DNA from: Epiperipatus broadwayi
Taxonomy: Eukaryota > Onychophora > Udeonychophora > Euonychophora > Peripatidae
Reading direction: 5' to 3'
DNA length: 64,000 nucleotides
NCBI GenBank assembly: GCA_028023455.1
Contig: JAQFVV010006231.1
Span: forward strand, 6,710,036 to 6,774,035
Shown here: positions 24,122 to 37,020 of the stretch, one piece after another
Layout of the letters: each line of letters opens with the position of its first letter
Position numbering within the stretch: position 1 is the stretch's first letter
Position numbers and translations under genes: made by a program
The notes under the pieces: generated by a model
Databases searched by the model: none
The model's input: only the letters and a program-made list of their open reading frames with translations
Told to the model about the DNA's origin: nothing

Positions 24122-25466
24122 ACAATGGACTAATTAAAAATTCAAACGCATTTGCATAAATAATAACAATCTTTATTTACAAAGCTGAGTACGAGATTCG
24201 AACATGAAATCTCGAAAACGCTAAGCAAACCTATTATAAATTAGTGTAAAATTATAGCTTCACTATTTAATGCAAATAAAAAAGTCGCATATTTATAACT
24301 AGTCAAAGCTGTAATCTTCAAATTCCAATTTGATGTATCTTATATTACTGATATTAACTATGGAGGATAAAAATGTATCATTCTTCACATTCCTGCCTAT
24401 TTATGAACACAATCTGGAGAACATCAAGTAAAGCAACTATCTTGCAAATCAATTTATTTTTAAGAGATTTGAACCTAATTTTAATGAAATATTAAAGTTA
24501 GTAATTTTAATGTTTTCTTTATTAAATATATTCTTTCTCATCACATACTTTTTTATGAACACTAAAAGCACATAGTATTATAATTGATTTAGGTATATTC
24601 TTATAAAATAATGAATATGTGCTTTATATGTTTAGCACATCAGAGGTTATAATTTAAATTCAAGCTAATTAAATGTTTTCCAATGTGCTTACATATTTGT
24701 ATAACTTTTATTTTAACACATTGGATTCACCCCTAGGTATTTTACATAAAAATAAATAAATTTTGTATTTTATTTTTGTGTCCATTTTTCTCATTCCAAA
24801 TTTAGGTTCGCACATCTTGACATGTTTTCTTTTGAGCTAGTAGTGGACAAACAGAGGGGCTAGCATCTTGTATAGATCTTTCTTTTGAGTTGGATGGCAT
24901 CCTAATCTGCAATATGGCATTTTTTAAAAAAAAATATCTAATGGCAAGGGATGTATCCTCTGTACTTAAAAGATGTTTGGTCATGAAATATGGCTAAATA
25001 TTGTCTGATCATCATTTCTGACACCCCATGGTTTAATTCCACTTACACTATAGTAATTATATATATTTAAAATGAGGAGCAAAATGGAGGTCAGTTTCAA
25101 TATTTAATAAACAAAAATAATGTAATTATGAAAAAAAAAACATACACATATTTGAATACTCAAATTTAAGTGTACTTATATGCTTGTTTACATGACATAA
25201 CTTTTCTTTATATTAAATTATTTTTATCATATAGAATTGCCATAATCATTAACTTCAAACTTTAGGACTATTTTAAATAAAAAATTTATTTAATAATTCA
25301 GATACCCATAATTGAATACAAAAAAAAAGTTGACATCATTCATGACAGGCAAAAAAAATATAATTTTTTATGTTTTTATTTTATATTTTTAACAAAATGA
25401 GCACTTAGTAGTTATATAAAAGTATAGAAAAACTCTCGAAAAACAAAAATTGTCTTTTATTTTTCT
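24122..25466. other. AT-rich sequence, nothing firmly recognised
   Basis: A slightly GC-richer patch at 24790-24990 carries a 60-codon minus-strand frame with no recognisable motif. Confidence 0.45.
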
Positions 25467-26008
25467 ATCAAATTACTTAAAAATTTAAATTAAACAGAGT
25501 TCAATGTATATGTAAACATTTAGAATGCTTTTAACTAGTAGACTGGGGGAAGGCGATTTATTTCTTGAAATAAATAGTAAATACTATTTAGATTTTAAAC
25601 TAAAAAAAACTTTTGTACTTTTAACAGTAAACATACATTTATCTGTTTATGCTCATCAGTTCAGAGAAAATTTCACTACTGATTTATTATAGATGACTTA
25701 GGAATCTCACTTTTCCACTGCTTGATAAGCTAATCAAATTACTGAAATAAATTAAAACTTTAAATTAAACATAGCTCAATGTATATGTAAACATTTATAA
25801 TGATTTTAACTAGTAGACTGGGGGAAGATGATTTATTTCTCTTGAAATAAGTAGTAAATACTATTGAGATTTTAAACGAAAAAAAAAATTTGTACTTTTA
25901 ACAGTAAACATAAATTTCTCTCTTCATGCTAATCAGTTCAGAGAAAATTTCACTGATTTATTATTATAGATGACTCAGTAATCTCACTTTTCCACTTCTT
26001 GATAAGCT
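25467..26008. repeat. Tandem duplication, ~270-bp unit, two copies
   Basis: Unit 1 (25467-25732) and unit 2 (25733-26008) align along their whole length. Shared segments include CAATGTATATGTAAACATTT, TTTTAACTAGTAGACTGGGG, TTGTACTTTTAACAGTAAAC and CAGTTCAGAGAAAATTTCAC. Both begin ATCAAATTACT and end TTGATAAGCT. They differ by scattered substitutions and small indels, so the duplication is not recent. No coding potential is visible. Confidence 0.85.
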
Positions 26009-26682
26009 TAGTTGTACTCAATAGATGAAATCCTTATTGGAAATACAGATGTGCTAAAAAACACAATTATATCTTCTTTTTTTTTAAAATTCAAAATGTA
26101 TTGTTTTGTATTTAACCTACAATAGCTATCTCTAGTATGTGATACCAAGTTAAATTTTCAAATGCCTTAACTATATATTTTTTAAAATTGAATAGCTATA
26201 TATCTCAGTACTGTACTATCTTTATTTTTCAAAAATCAAATGTTTGAATATAACTAGAGTATTGCAAGTTTTGTCATCACCCCCCCCCCACCTCAAATTT
26301 AGCACTATTTTATACAACTGTCTCTAAATGGAAGTAAATTTTCTTTGTATTTTTCAATTGCTATTTTTTGCAGCAATATTACAATAACTGATTATAAAAA
26401 AAAAATTGTAAGCTATTTAAACAAAAATAATTTTATTTATCCATTTTTGTGATTGGCTATATATATTTTTTATACAAATATTTTAATATTTATTGTAAAT
26501 AATACTTATAATAAAAAAACAAAACCCAAATTTGAATTATAAAAAAAAATCCTTCTTACATCACTCATAACATTTATAACAAAATCTCATATAGCCAGTG
26601 CAGAATAAAAATAAGCTAAGATATTTATTTTTTTATTTAAATGCAACAGTTTGTGGTAAAAAAATAAACATCTTAATTTTAA

Positions 26683-26835
26683 ATAAATTATATTGGAAAA
26701 AAAAAAGACAAAGAAAAACATAGTCAAATTTCTCAGAATGTTAAATCTTCCAAGGACAAAGCAGAAACAACAACAGAGAAATTAAACTATCTTTTGGAAT
26801 CTATCAAAATTACAGATGAAATCAAAAATTGCTAA
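26683..26835 (+). other. Short coding-like frame, no ATG, unidentified
   Basis: A 50-codon frame rich in Lys, Glu, Ser and Thr includes NVKSSKDKAETTTEKLNYLL and ESIKITDEIKNC before a stop. Its composition looks more like real protein than the Phe/Ile/Asn-rich text of nearby noncoding DNA. No splice acceptor of quality precedes it and I recognise no family. It could be a terminal exon or a fossil. Confidence 0.2.
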
Positions 26836-26914
26836 TTGTTTTGATTCTGAAAATTACATCACAAATTCAGATAATCACTTAATCATCATTACAGGTGAAA
26901 AAAATTAATTTCTT

Positions 26915-27385
26915 AACCTTTGTAGCGGCTATTACTTTATTGGCTGAGTGAGGTAAAAGTCTAAATTTTTAATTGGTCAAGTCACAAACTCAACTGTCAA
27001 AATATATTAATCTTTTAATATTATATTTACTTTAAATTCGTTTGTAAAAAGTATATTAATAATTTGTCAGGTTATGAAAATGAACAAAAGTTTTTTCAAA
27101 AATAAATTTTCATTTATAATTTAAAAATATTTGATAACGGCGGCAAATATTACTGACCAACCAAATAGCTTTGATGACGTCAGTGATTTCTTGATCAATT
27201 TTATATTGCGTGGAAAAGTAAATATTTTCTAAAATAATTTTATCAAAATAATTTAAAATATAAAAAAATACTTTTAAAATGGTCTAAAACATTCGTTTAT
27301 CACTTTTGAAATAAAAAAAATCTTAGCAGTTTTGTTTTGACAAGCAACTTTCTTTGAACTTGATGGTTACAGCCAATCAAAATGA
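26915..27385. promoter_or_regulatory. Candidate promoter or enhancer with CRE and CCAAT motifs
   Basis: A perfect cAMP-response element palindrome, TGACGTCA, lies at 27175-27182. CCAAT motifs in either orientation occur near 26939 (ATTGGCTGAG), 26975 (ATTGGTCAA) and 27371 (AGCCAATCAAAA). A short CG-containing patch, AACGGCGGC, lies at 27137-27145. Clustering of these motifs is typical of pol II promoters, but in this AT-rich DNA it may be coincidental. No gene start can be linked to it. Confidence 0.3.
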
Positions 27386-30300
27386 ACATCCAGCCTACTT
27401 GTTTTGTTATACATTTGACATCAGTTTTATTGATTTTTTTACTTGTAAAATAATTCAAGAGAGGGCAGCATCTTACAGAACTTTTTATAACCTTTCAAAT
27501 GATTGTAAAATCTTTTATCGTAATGAAGGAATTCAAGTGACTTGAAGCGGCTTTCAGTCATCTCGTAAAATTCACAAGAGGGATTAATCGTACTTCTTTC
27601 AAAAATATATTTTCTAAATCTTAAATTTATCTGCAACAATCAAGTTAAAAAAATTTTTAAAGAAAAAAAATGTGGATATTAATGAAACCTTGATTCATTT
27701 GTTTTTCAAAATTAAAATACGATTAAGATTTTACAATCCAAAATATTCTCTACTATATGCAAAATGTGTACATATATATATATATATATATACACACATA
27801 GCCTCATGCAAAACAGGAGTCTTTATTAACCATGGCAATCAATCACTTCATTTCCAATATTTTGATTAACACTCAAAATTCCTTATAGCAATGTTTAAAA
27901 AACCATTTTCAAATGGTAATCATTGTCATTCTTACAAGATAAAGAATTATTATGTAATTAAAAACAAATTTAAATGATTTACTGGCCTACTACTTTGTAA
28001 AATCTATAATACAATTTTTGAGAAACTGGAGACCAAGATTTTCATTACAAAAGTAAACAATTTCTGCAAAAAATAAATTGAAAAATGTGCACATTATATA
28101 AAATGACATATTAACTTCTATTTAATATTTTCATACCAGTAGAAATTCTAACCTTCCACCACCATCACAAGCAAAAATGCCAGTAATCATGAACAATATT
28201 GACAAAAGATTCAATATAAAGCTAGTCAAGTCATCAACAATTGTACAATACATTCTTTAATCTAATTTTTATTTAATTGCAATTTTGCAAAAACACAATA
28301 GCAGATTTTTAAAATAATGTGGCAAAAAAGGAATTTTTATTCATTAGATAATTATAAATACAAAAATCATGATAACATAATATCCCTTTTTATTTTTTGG
28401 TACATGTTTCATTTTAATGCAATGAATAGTGTTTCAATTAAATAACCTCACCTGACATAATTTCAAAATTGCACCATAAAATTACCACTTAAAAAAAAAA
28501 CAACCGAACACTTGAAATGTACTATATTAACACACAAGATTTATTTTTTTAAATTAATACTTAGCAAAAACTTTTATAAACTATGTTTTTTTTAATTATT
28601 ATTAGGTATTACAAATTCATTATATATTTTGAATCCACAGTAAAGATTTTTTGCAAAGAAAACTATTATAATTGCTTAAAGTAAAGCTATGTATATATAA
28701 TTTTAATATAGTGATTTTTTCTTCTAAGAAACTTGTTAAAAATGTACAAATTTTTTATTCTTTATATATATATTTTAAAATTCTTATTGTTATTTGCTTC
28801 AATTCAAAATATGAAATTTATTGTATTTGAATCAATCTAAAATATTAAAAATGTTTGGTATGTTTCAAAAAAGTACAAAACTATTTTTTGTAAATAAGTT
28901 TTTTAAAATTTTCTTGATGTTTGCTGCAATTCAAAATATAAAGTCTAGTTAGTGTACTTAAGTCAATTAAAAATATTAGAAATGTTAACATGTTTCTATC
29001 AAGTAGTTAATACAAATAAAATTAAAAAAAAAGCATTCATGTGGATGGAGGAGTAAGAATAAAAAACAGGCAATTTTTGTTTAATAATAAATTTCAATTA
29101 ATAATTGTTTCGATGTGGTTTTTTTATATTCTTAAGTAAAACCTGAAGTAAAAAAAAAAAATTGAAAAAAAAAAAAACTACAACTGTGAACTCATAAGAA
29201 AGTTCTTGAAAAATTATTCTGGATATATTTCAGAATTTATAATTAAAATTTAATTATCTAAATCCTTATTCAATACTGAGTAAATAATATTTATGACAGT
29301 AGTAGCATTTTGTACATCATATCAAATTAAAAAAACAAAACATGCAAAAATAAATTTATGAGAATCTTAATTTGCTAATGTTTTATATGATAGTTGGATA
29401 AACAATAATTCCATGAGAAAATAAGTCACTTACATGTTGCTAATTCTATGGCCAAAAAAGCCTACTATGGCAATGATGGATTGAAGTACATCAGCACACA
29501 CACATATATATTTATAAAAAGAGAAGCAGCGGTCACAAATTCAACACACTATCTTTTAAATATGAGCAAACCCCCTCCCAAAGATTTATTACTATATATT
29601 CTTTATAATATTAAAAAATAAAACTAGGACAATTTTTTTAAAAAAAGAAATCAGCCTTTTATTTTTATGAGTTGATGCATAATTGCCATAATACAAATCA
29701 TAATAGCACAAAATCAAACTAAAGACTAACACAATTTGATGAAGTATACATTAAAAAAAAAGTATATATTTGTAATCAAGTGTCTACTTAAAAGAAAAAA
29801 ACATTACCTGTATTTTATTTAAATAAACAAACAGTATACAAAATGAATAAAAATACTTTTTATCATTATACTAATGATAAAAAAGCATATTTTATATATA
29901 TAGTGGCAGGACTTTTTTTTAAATATTTTATTGAATAAATAAATACCTTTTATTTTAAAAAAAAAAAAGGGAAAACATGCTATTGAATAAGTAAACAGAA
30001 AAAAAAATAATAAAAATTTACAACTAAAACATATTTTTTCATTTTTTAGACACTCCCCCTTATCCCAGAAAAATGAACAATGTATGATACATATTTTTTT
30101 TTAATACAGTCAGTCAGATTATTAAAAATTATTCAGGTGGATTTTCCTTTGAATCAATATTATACAATTTCCAAAAATGTTGATGCCTGATATTTTGACA
30201 AATAAAAAATTAAATAATTTTAATTAATTTTCTTTAAATCAAACCATGATAGTTTGCGATTAAATTAGTCTGACTGAATCTGTTATAGATACAAATGTTG

Positions 30301-30412
30301 GCTGAAAAGATAAACATTTACTTAAAAGAGAGGGCAATGGAGGGAGGGTGATAAGAACAACATAAAAATAACCAATTACCAAAAACAGGATATTTTTAAG
30401 GTATGTGCAAAT
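27386..30412. other. AT-rich sequence downstream of Nap1; TA microsatellite
   Basis: It contains a TA microsatellite at about 27773-27791 and long poly-A/T tracts. Short frames at 27354-27869 show no motif. The part nearest 30412 may include distal Nap1 3'UTR. Confidence 0.45.
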
Positions 30413-30691
30413 TTTATTTATATTTATTTTATTTTTTTACATTTTATTAAGGAAAGAATAGTTATCAGCATTTTTATTTTTTTTTTAAATTATTTCCGTC
30501 AATTAAAATTATACAAAAAGCATATGGAACATTTTTGCTTGTGGGCCTTTTTCTCTCCATATACAAGACATAGCAGTTAATCAATTCAACACAAAAGGAG
30601 CTACACAAAGGCATAGTAGGGTTTATAGCCCCAAAAGGGGCCAGATATAATGTTCCATGTTCCTGTTGAACAAACTTTTTGGCTAGACTGA
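30413..30691 (-). other. Nap1: Nap1 3' UTR (inferred extent)
   Basis: It follows the TAG stop of the terminal exon on the minus strand. The proximal part (30500-30691) is less AT-rich than the surrounding intronic DNA. A cluster of AATAAA signals in minus orientation (TTTATT on the given strand at 30413-30418, 30423-30428, 30443-30448 and 30473-30478) gives candidate polyadenylation sites 210-280 nt after the stop. Which is used cannot be told. Confidence 0.45.
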
Positions 30692-30739
30692 CTATTGTTG
30701 TTTACATTCGGCAGGTTGCTTCTTAGCTTTCATGTCATT
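30692..30739 (-). CDS. Nap1: Nap1 terminal coding exon with CKQQ box
   Basis: Read on the minus strand, a long poly-T tract and TTTAG acceptor (AG at 30740-30741) lead into NDMKAKKQPAECKQQ and a TAG stop (30692-30694). The end PAECKQQ is the known C-terminus of vertebrate NAP1L1. NAP1 proteins chaperone H2A-H2B dimers, shuttle them to chromatin and assemble nucleosomes. CKQQ has the form of a CaaX box for farnesylation. The exon is 48 nt in phase 0, joining exactly to the exon at 53330-53386 across a 22.6-kb intron. The basic stretch KAKK before the box contrasts with the very acidic preceding exons. Confidence 0.92.
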   Translation of the reverse strand, partial: NDMKAKKQPAECKQQ

Positions 30740-30741
30740 CT

Positions 30742-33069
30742 AAAAAAAAAAAAAAAAGAATTATAAATTATTTAAACAAATATATAATATTAATAAATTA
30801 TATTAAATATATACTAATCACTGCTTACTCATCATCATGTTTCACATTTTGTTCTTACTCATATATTATGTTTTGCTTTTTTTTTCTTTTAAAAAGTGCT
30901 GCCAAAGAAAATAAATTGAAGAAAAAATACCTCAAATGTGAAATTTTCCAAGATATGATTAAAGCGTTTCACATCTTTCCAAAACATATATGATTAAAAA
31001 AGACAGTTCAAACTAAGTTAAACGTTTTTAATGTTTTCCACAAATACTTTTAAATATATTTTTATCTTTATTAGAATTAAAACTTGAAAGGATAATTTAT
31101 TATTGCAGTTAACTTTTATTGCTATTGTAGTAACAAAATTTGCAATCTACATTTTATGAATTCTACAAGCTAAATATAGCAAAAATTCTACAAGCTTTCT
31201 GCATTAAATTTAATCTATTTACATATTTATTAAGGGGAACAATTATTGTCCCAATTTCTAAAATGCCATAATTTTAATTTAAAAGCAAATTATATATTTT
31301 ATATACCAAACATGGCCAAGACATCTATCTACTGGTCATCTGCAAGCTGAACACCTGTTGTTATTGTCGATCTTAAAAATAAATCCAGGTTGGAAGTAGT
31401 TTTGTGTTCACTAGAGCTAATTCTTAGAAATATGTAATTGCTGTTTTCTCAAGAAGAAATGAAACAACTTGTCCTGGACAAACAAGGATTTTAATGAACT
31501 GATTTTAAAACAAAGAAGTTGTGAATTTTTTAACACTTTCCCCATCTAGCATCTGGAAGGAGACTTAAAAAGAAAACAACTGTTCCTATCTACAAAAGAA
31601 AATAAATGTCAACAAGCAAGAATGGCCTTATGTCTAATTATTTTAAAGACTATTAGCAGAGAAAATGTGAGGATTTTCCTACGCACAGAAATAAAGGACT
31701 TTTGTAAAGTATTTTTATTATGTATTTTTTCTCTACCAAATTTTTGATGGCATGCTAGGAGGGAACGTATTTTAAATTTCTTTACTCATATTAACTTATT
31801 TATTATACAAGTAAATCAAAAAATATCAAAAAACAAAAATTTTATAAAAATCAAAAAATAAATTCAAGATTTGTTATATTTTTGTAAAAATATTGATTGA
31901 TTATAATTTTGTATAAGTTATAAAGCCATGTTTAATTACTCCAGAAAAAATAGAACAAGTATTTTTAAGTAAACAGCAATAAAAAAGATTGCTGAAGTAT
32001 AAAATAAAATGGGAATGATAATTCAGTAAATGTTTGTTAGATTGTAGAAAAAAAATAGCATTGTTTAATTAGACCAGAAAAGCTATTTTTAAAACCAATT
32101 AAACAAGAGTAAAGAATTATTAGTACATGCAATGTTCAAGGTCAAGTAAGGAATATATATATCTGTGCAACAATAAATTTATAATTGTGTGAAATTATAT
32201 ATATAACGATAATATAAATAACTAACAATAAATGTGTAGCAATGTAACGATCAATGTATAGTAATATTGTTAAGGTCATAGAATTGATACCTGGCTTTAT
32301 AAGGTCAGAGAACTAAAAAATGCCATATTTGGTAAAGTTTGTAAAGACTCCACAAGTCTAGAGGGATATATAAACCCCCAGAACCTGTTTTATTCTGGCA
32401 TTAATATAATTCAGAGAATCCTGCTTCTGTAAGTCCAAAAGCAGGATTAGGGTTTATTATCACATGACCTTTAATATGCTGTATGTTATCTAAATTAAAC
32501 TATATTAGCTTATCTTAATATCAAGAAGACTAATTTAGATGAAAAGAATGTGCAGGTATGCAATTAAAGCTTAATGGATAATTTTGGTAAAAGACTTAAT
32601 TCCATCATCGGTTAACCCAAAGAAAAATAGTGATTATCAGTTATAATATTAATACCAGATATGAAAAGGGTGTGCAGAAAAAAGCGGTGTGTTTTTTTTT
32701 TACTTTTTCTGAATAGTGCTGTCGCCTATATTGGACTTTTGAAAAAGAATCTAGAGTGAAAGCTGTCTGGAAAGTTATAGCGATTTTCTGCCATGAGAAA
32801 ATTGTTCACAGAGACCATGCCTCTGTAGTACTAATAACCAGATAGGATTGTGCAAACAAACTGAATATAAATAACTTGTAATTATTTTAAATGATGATGA
32901 CTGATGTTAGTCTATAATCAGCAGTGAAATATTAGTATTTTTGAAAAATAGTAATTAGAATCAAACGATTTATTGATTACATTTGCAAATGCCTAACTTT
33001 TAGAGGTGTGTTTAAAAGTTAATAAATATTTTTTCATCTATACATAACTTTCTTTAAACTTATTTTATT
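30742..33069 (-). other. Nap1 intron, proximal part; possible LTR fragment
   Basis: AT-rich intronic sequence. At about 32220-32465 a mixed-composition patch has GGGATATATAAACCCCC (TATA-box-like), followed about 85 nt later by an AGCAGGATTAGGG segment. This resembles a retroelement LTR or pol II core promoter on the plus strand, but no partner LTR, TG...CA ends or target duplication can be shown. Confidence 0.35.
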
Positions 33070-34560
33070 TATTGGAAAGAAAGCAAAGACACATTCACAA
33101 TGTTCATAAAAATTATGAAGCTGATTATCCACAAGACTACATTAAGACAAGCTAAAGAACAGTTAAAGACAACTCACTAAGCAACAAAATTTTTTGTCAA
33201 AAACAATACTAGTTCAAAAACTGCTACGATTGCATCATTCAAAGTTACCGAAACCTTAATTAAACACAATAAGCCCTTTCAAATTGGACAAATATGGAAA
33301 GATGCCTTCATCAAAGCTGGTCAATTATTATTTGAAAATTTTAAGAATCTGAAATAATGACTTCTTTCAACAATGTCATTATCACGAAAGACAATCATGT
33401 GTAGGGCAAAAGAACTAGTCAAAATCTTGAGATTTTACATAAAAACAATAACTGAAACCTTTTATCATTAGTTTGATGAATCTACTGATTATACAGGTAC
33501 TGCGCAAATATGTATTTTTATCCATATGGTTTTTGATATGTCAACCACAGAATACTTAACAATTACTCTAATTCAAGGAAGGGCAAGATACCTATGATTT
33601 ATTCAAGAATTACATTGTACAAATGAATTTTTCAATTCACAAATTAGTATCAATAACTACCGATGAAACTCCTGCAATGATTGGCAATAAAATTGGTTTT
33701 GTTACTCTCGCAAAAACGATGATATACCTAGTTTTATGGATTATCACTATATTATACATCAACACGCCTTGTGTTCAAAAGTATTGAAATCATATTACGA
33801 GTATTGCCTTCAAAATTGTTAATAAGATCAAAAAGCTTGTTACGTCGTCAATTCTGGGATTTGCTAAAGGAATACGAGAGTGAACATAGTGAATTATAAT
33901 ATACTCACGTAAAGAGGTTAAGTCGAGCAAAATTTTTAATCAGATTCAGAGAACTTCTACCACAAATAAGATGATTTTTTTGAAACTAAAGGTGATTCAT
34001 ATCCAGAACTGAATGACAAAGAATGGCTTCTTGACCTTGCCTTTTTCTGTGATATTACAGAAAGACTAAATACGAGAAAAGGACAAAACAATAATTATGA
34101 TAAGTACTTTGAAGTCATTCAAGAAAAAATTATAAGTATTCTTGTAATGCAATTGAAGCATTGTGAATTAAAACTTTTCAAAAATATGGCTGACGAGTCT
34201 AAAGAGAGAGAATCTAATCAAATGTTAAAAATATAATACTCCTCATAAAGGAAATTGACAAAATTGAAGATATCACTATGAAATTAAATGAATTTATACA
34301 CACAAATTCAGCTTGAACAAGAAATAATAAATATTAAATGCGATATACATTTAAAATCAATGGCTTATCCGGGAGAGTTGCATATTTCAATATTTTTTGG
34401 TTCAACATATTTGTACGAATCAGCATTTTTCTGCATGAATGTGATAAAAACTAAACATAGGTCACAGTTATCGGATCTATATTTGGAATCGTGCTTAAGA
34501 ATTAGATAAGTTCGTACGAGCCAAATTTTAACAAACTTGCCAAAACTATGCAATGCCAAG
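33070..34560 (+). pseudogene. hAT-family transposase remnant, GTF2IRD2/SCAND3-like
   Basis: Plus-strand fragments over several frames follow family order. NVHKNYEADYPQDYI resembles the end of the BED-type finger. KPFQIGQIWKDAFIKAG follows, then SRKTIMCRAKELVKIL, then FDESTDYTGTAQICIF (the DESTD catalytic region), ITTDETPAMIG-like text, DYHYIIHQHALCSKVL, DKEWLLDLAFFCDITERLNT, and finally FFGSTYLYESAFFCMNVIKT with LSDLYLESCLRI, the hAT dimerisation domain (34365-34509). Numerous stops and frameshifts make it non-functional. It lies antisense inside the large Nap1 intron. Element ends were not found. Confidence 0.85.
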
Positions 34561-36465
34561 TGTCATCAAAATAATAAAAAAAATATTATTTACTTTGTAA
34601 TTTTTTTTGTTTATAAAATTTGCAACTAATTTATTTTAATAAAATTCTAAAACAGTAATTTTTTTTTTTTTAAAAAAATTTGGAAAAAGCTCTAGAAAAT
34701 AATTATTTATAGATAATTTAATAAATATTTTATAAACAGCATGGACGAATTGTAATACTAGGAGTCGAGATAATTTAATAGTAATTATAGAAAAATATCT
34801 TCGACAGTTCGTATCTTATAGAAAAAAAAAACATCAATATTTGTGCGTAATTCTTAAGTACATTCTAAAAAAGCCTGGACTCCGAACTGGTATTTTTTCC
34901 ATCCAGACAAAAATGTTTTTTCCCTCCTCAGGTAACTTTCACCAAAGAAGTCGCCCCAATGTCTAAAAGTTTGATGTCCCTGTTATATACATTTTACTAT
35001 ATAACTATTTAAATACCTTAATGGTTTAATACTAACAATAAATTAATAGTGGTAGTTATTTGTTCAAAAAGTAAGACTAATCATAATTAGATCATACAAC
35101 ACTTTTATCAATATTAAACAAAAATTGAATTAAAAAACATTATTTATTTAACTTATTACACTAAAAATATAAGTCTGTATATATAAAATTCAAAAATCTT
35201 GTGTATACATATGAAATAATGTTTTGGATTTTGCATATATATATATATCACCTACTCTTGAATCATATGAACAGACATTCCAAAAAAAGATAAATGACCC
35301 CTAAAAAGATGAATTATTTATTCTACATGTTTAACCATCTTTAACTGAGTTTATATATGGGCTAAGGATAATCTTTAGTTTAATAAATAAATGATTAGTA
35401 ATAATCAATATATATCTGAAGAGCTTAGTATCAAATTTGTCAATAGTTTGGCACTTGTAAATGAAAAGTGAAATATGTGTACACAAATATACCCCCTCCC
35501 CCAACCACAATTTTCTAAATGACTTTTACACTTCCAACATTTAATTAAATTGTCATTAGTTTACAAAAAAAAAATTCAATCTGAGATGCTATGTATGTTT
35601 TAATCAAATTTATTTTAACAACAATTATATCAGCTCTAAAATGTGAAAAACATCACATTGTTATTGAAAAAATATAACCAAAAAATATAATAAAAAACAA
35701 AACTAAATAAAAATTTAAAGCAATCTTATCAAATTTTAAATTAATATGCTGATTGCCTCTACAGTATATTTAACATATATATATAAATATAAAAGGCTGT
35801 TAAGCATTTTACTATATTTTAGAATCATACTTATGTATAAATATATTTAGCATTCAGATGGATAGAAATGGCTGAATTCAAGCAACTTCATAAACTATAG
35901 ATAACCATTCATGTTCAGATTTCAAATTATTGTTATTATTTGTTATTGGTTCTTTGAAAGACAAAGTCATTATGAAATTTTTTTTTGCTTTTAAATAAAA
36001 ATGATTCATCATGGCATCAAAAGCAAATCAACTTGTAAAGTGATAATAACAAATACTCAAAACAAATTCAAGATTAAATTAATACTAGTAAAAAAAATTT
36101 CAGAATATCTAAAAATGATCAACTGAAAAACTGTTTTGAGATTTATGATAAAATTTATAAATAATACAAAACTTATTCCACCAAATAATTGGCTCAAAAA
36201 GGGGAGGGAGGCAATCCAGTTTCCTAAACTTTACCTCCAAATGGACTGGCAATTTGTAGCCAGATTTCCTTTCTTAAATAACAATATTCACTGAACATCT
36301 TTACCTACTGGCCTGTTTCATCTTCATCTATTGGCCTGTTTCTGTCATTGGTTATATTTTAGCTCTACATATATTTATTGGTCTAGAATTATGAATACTG
36401 AATCTGATCAAAATAAGATTGTAATGTGGACAAAGTTCATTTCTTGAAAATATAGTCATATTCCC
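34561..36465 (-). other. Nap1 intron, AT-rich, nothing recognised
   Basis: A GC-richer patch at 34860-34985, just after the hAT remnant, may be its 3' flank but shows no inverted partner upstream. Confidence 0.4.
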
Positions 36466-36469
36466 TATC

Positions 36470-37020
36470 CTTCTGGCTAAGATTAGCTCCAGAGAATATA
36501 GTCTTTGCATTCATGGGTGGATATCTTTGCATGTCCTGGTTTCTTCAGATCTGGTCCCATTATCATCAGGTTAGGTGTCTTCATCCAAAAATCTGATACC
36601 TTCATTTGTATATATGTTTGATGTCTTTAGCCATAGCTAGTATCTCCACCAGCAGGTCTGGTGTCTTTTAATCTTGTAGATTCTTCACTGTTGATCTATA
36701 GTTCAGATTTATCTGGTTCTGTAGTATTATTATATATTTAATTTTGATCAACCACTATCTGCAATCCTTTTGCCTGAATAACAAATGCTAGACCCATTTG
36801 ATGATTCCACTATACATATAAGATTTGGTTGCCCATCTGCACTTTGGTACTTCTATTTTCATTTTTCTTATTCGGTCAATTAGGTCTAAAAACTGATAGG
36901 TTAGTTATCAGAGTCCTGTTAAATAGCAATTCAATTGGGATTTTCTCTTAATTGTTGCTTAGTACATTTGGTGTTCATAAGTTAATATAATACTATTAAG
37001 AAATGCTCTTTGGCTTAATT
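36470..37020 (-). pseudogene. Probable Gypsy-type retroelement remnant (integrase C-terminal region)
   Basis: This block is much less AT-rich than its surroundings. Read on the minus strand, NPIELLFNRTLITNLSVFRP resembles the integrase segment S-P-A-E-L-L-x-x-R-x-L-R-T-x-L-P found in K02A2.6-like Gypsy polyproteins. Downstream frames give VQSADGQPNLICIVESSN-type text with many stops. No LTRs, zinc finger or reverse transcriptase are visible. The assignment rests on one decayed motif. Confidence 0.4.

Noticed and set aside
32220-32465. Solo LTR
   Set aside because: A TATA-like box is present but I could not define TG...CA ends, a target duplication or a second copy.
32705-34985. Terminal inverted repeats for the GTF2IRD2-like hAT remnant
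   Set aside because: GTCGCC-containing patches at both sides are in direct rather than inverted orientation and align poorly, so no ends are claimed.
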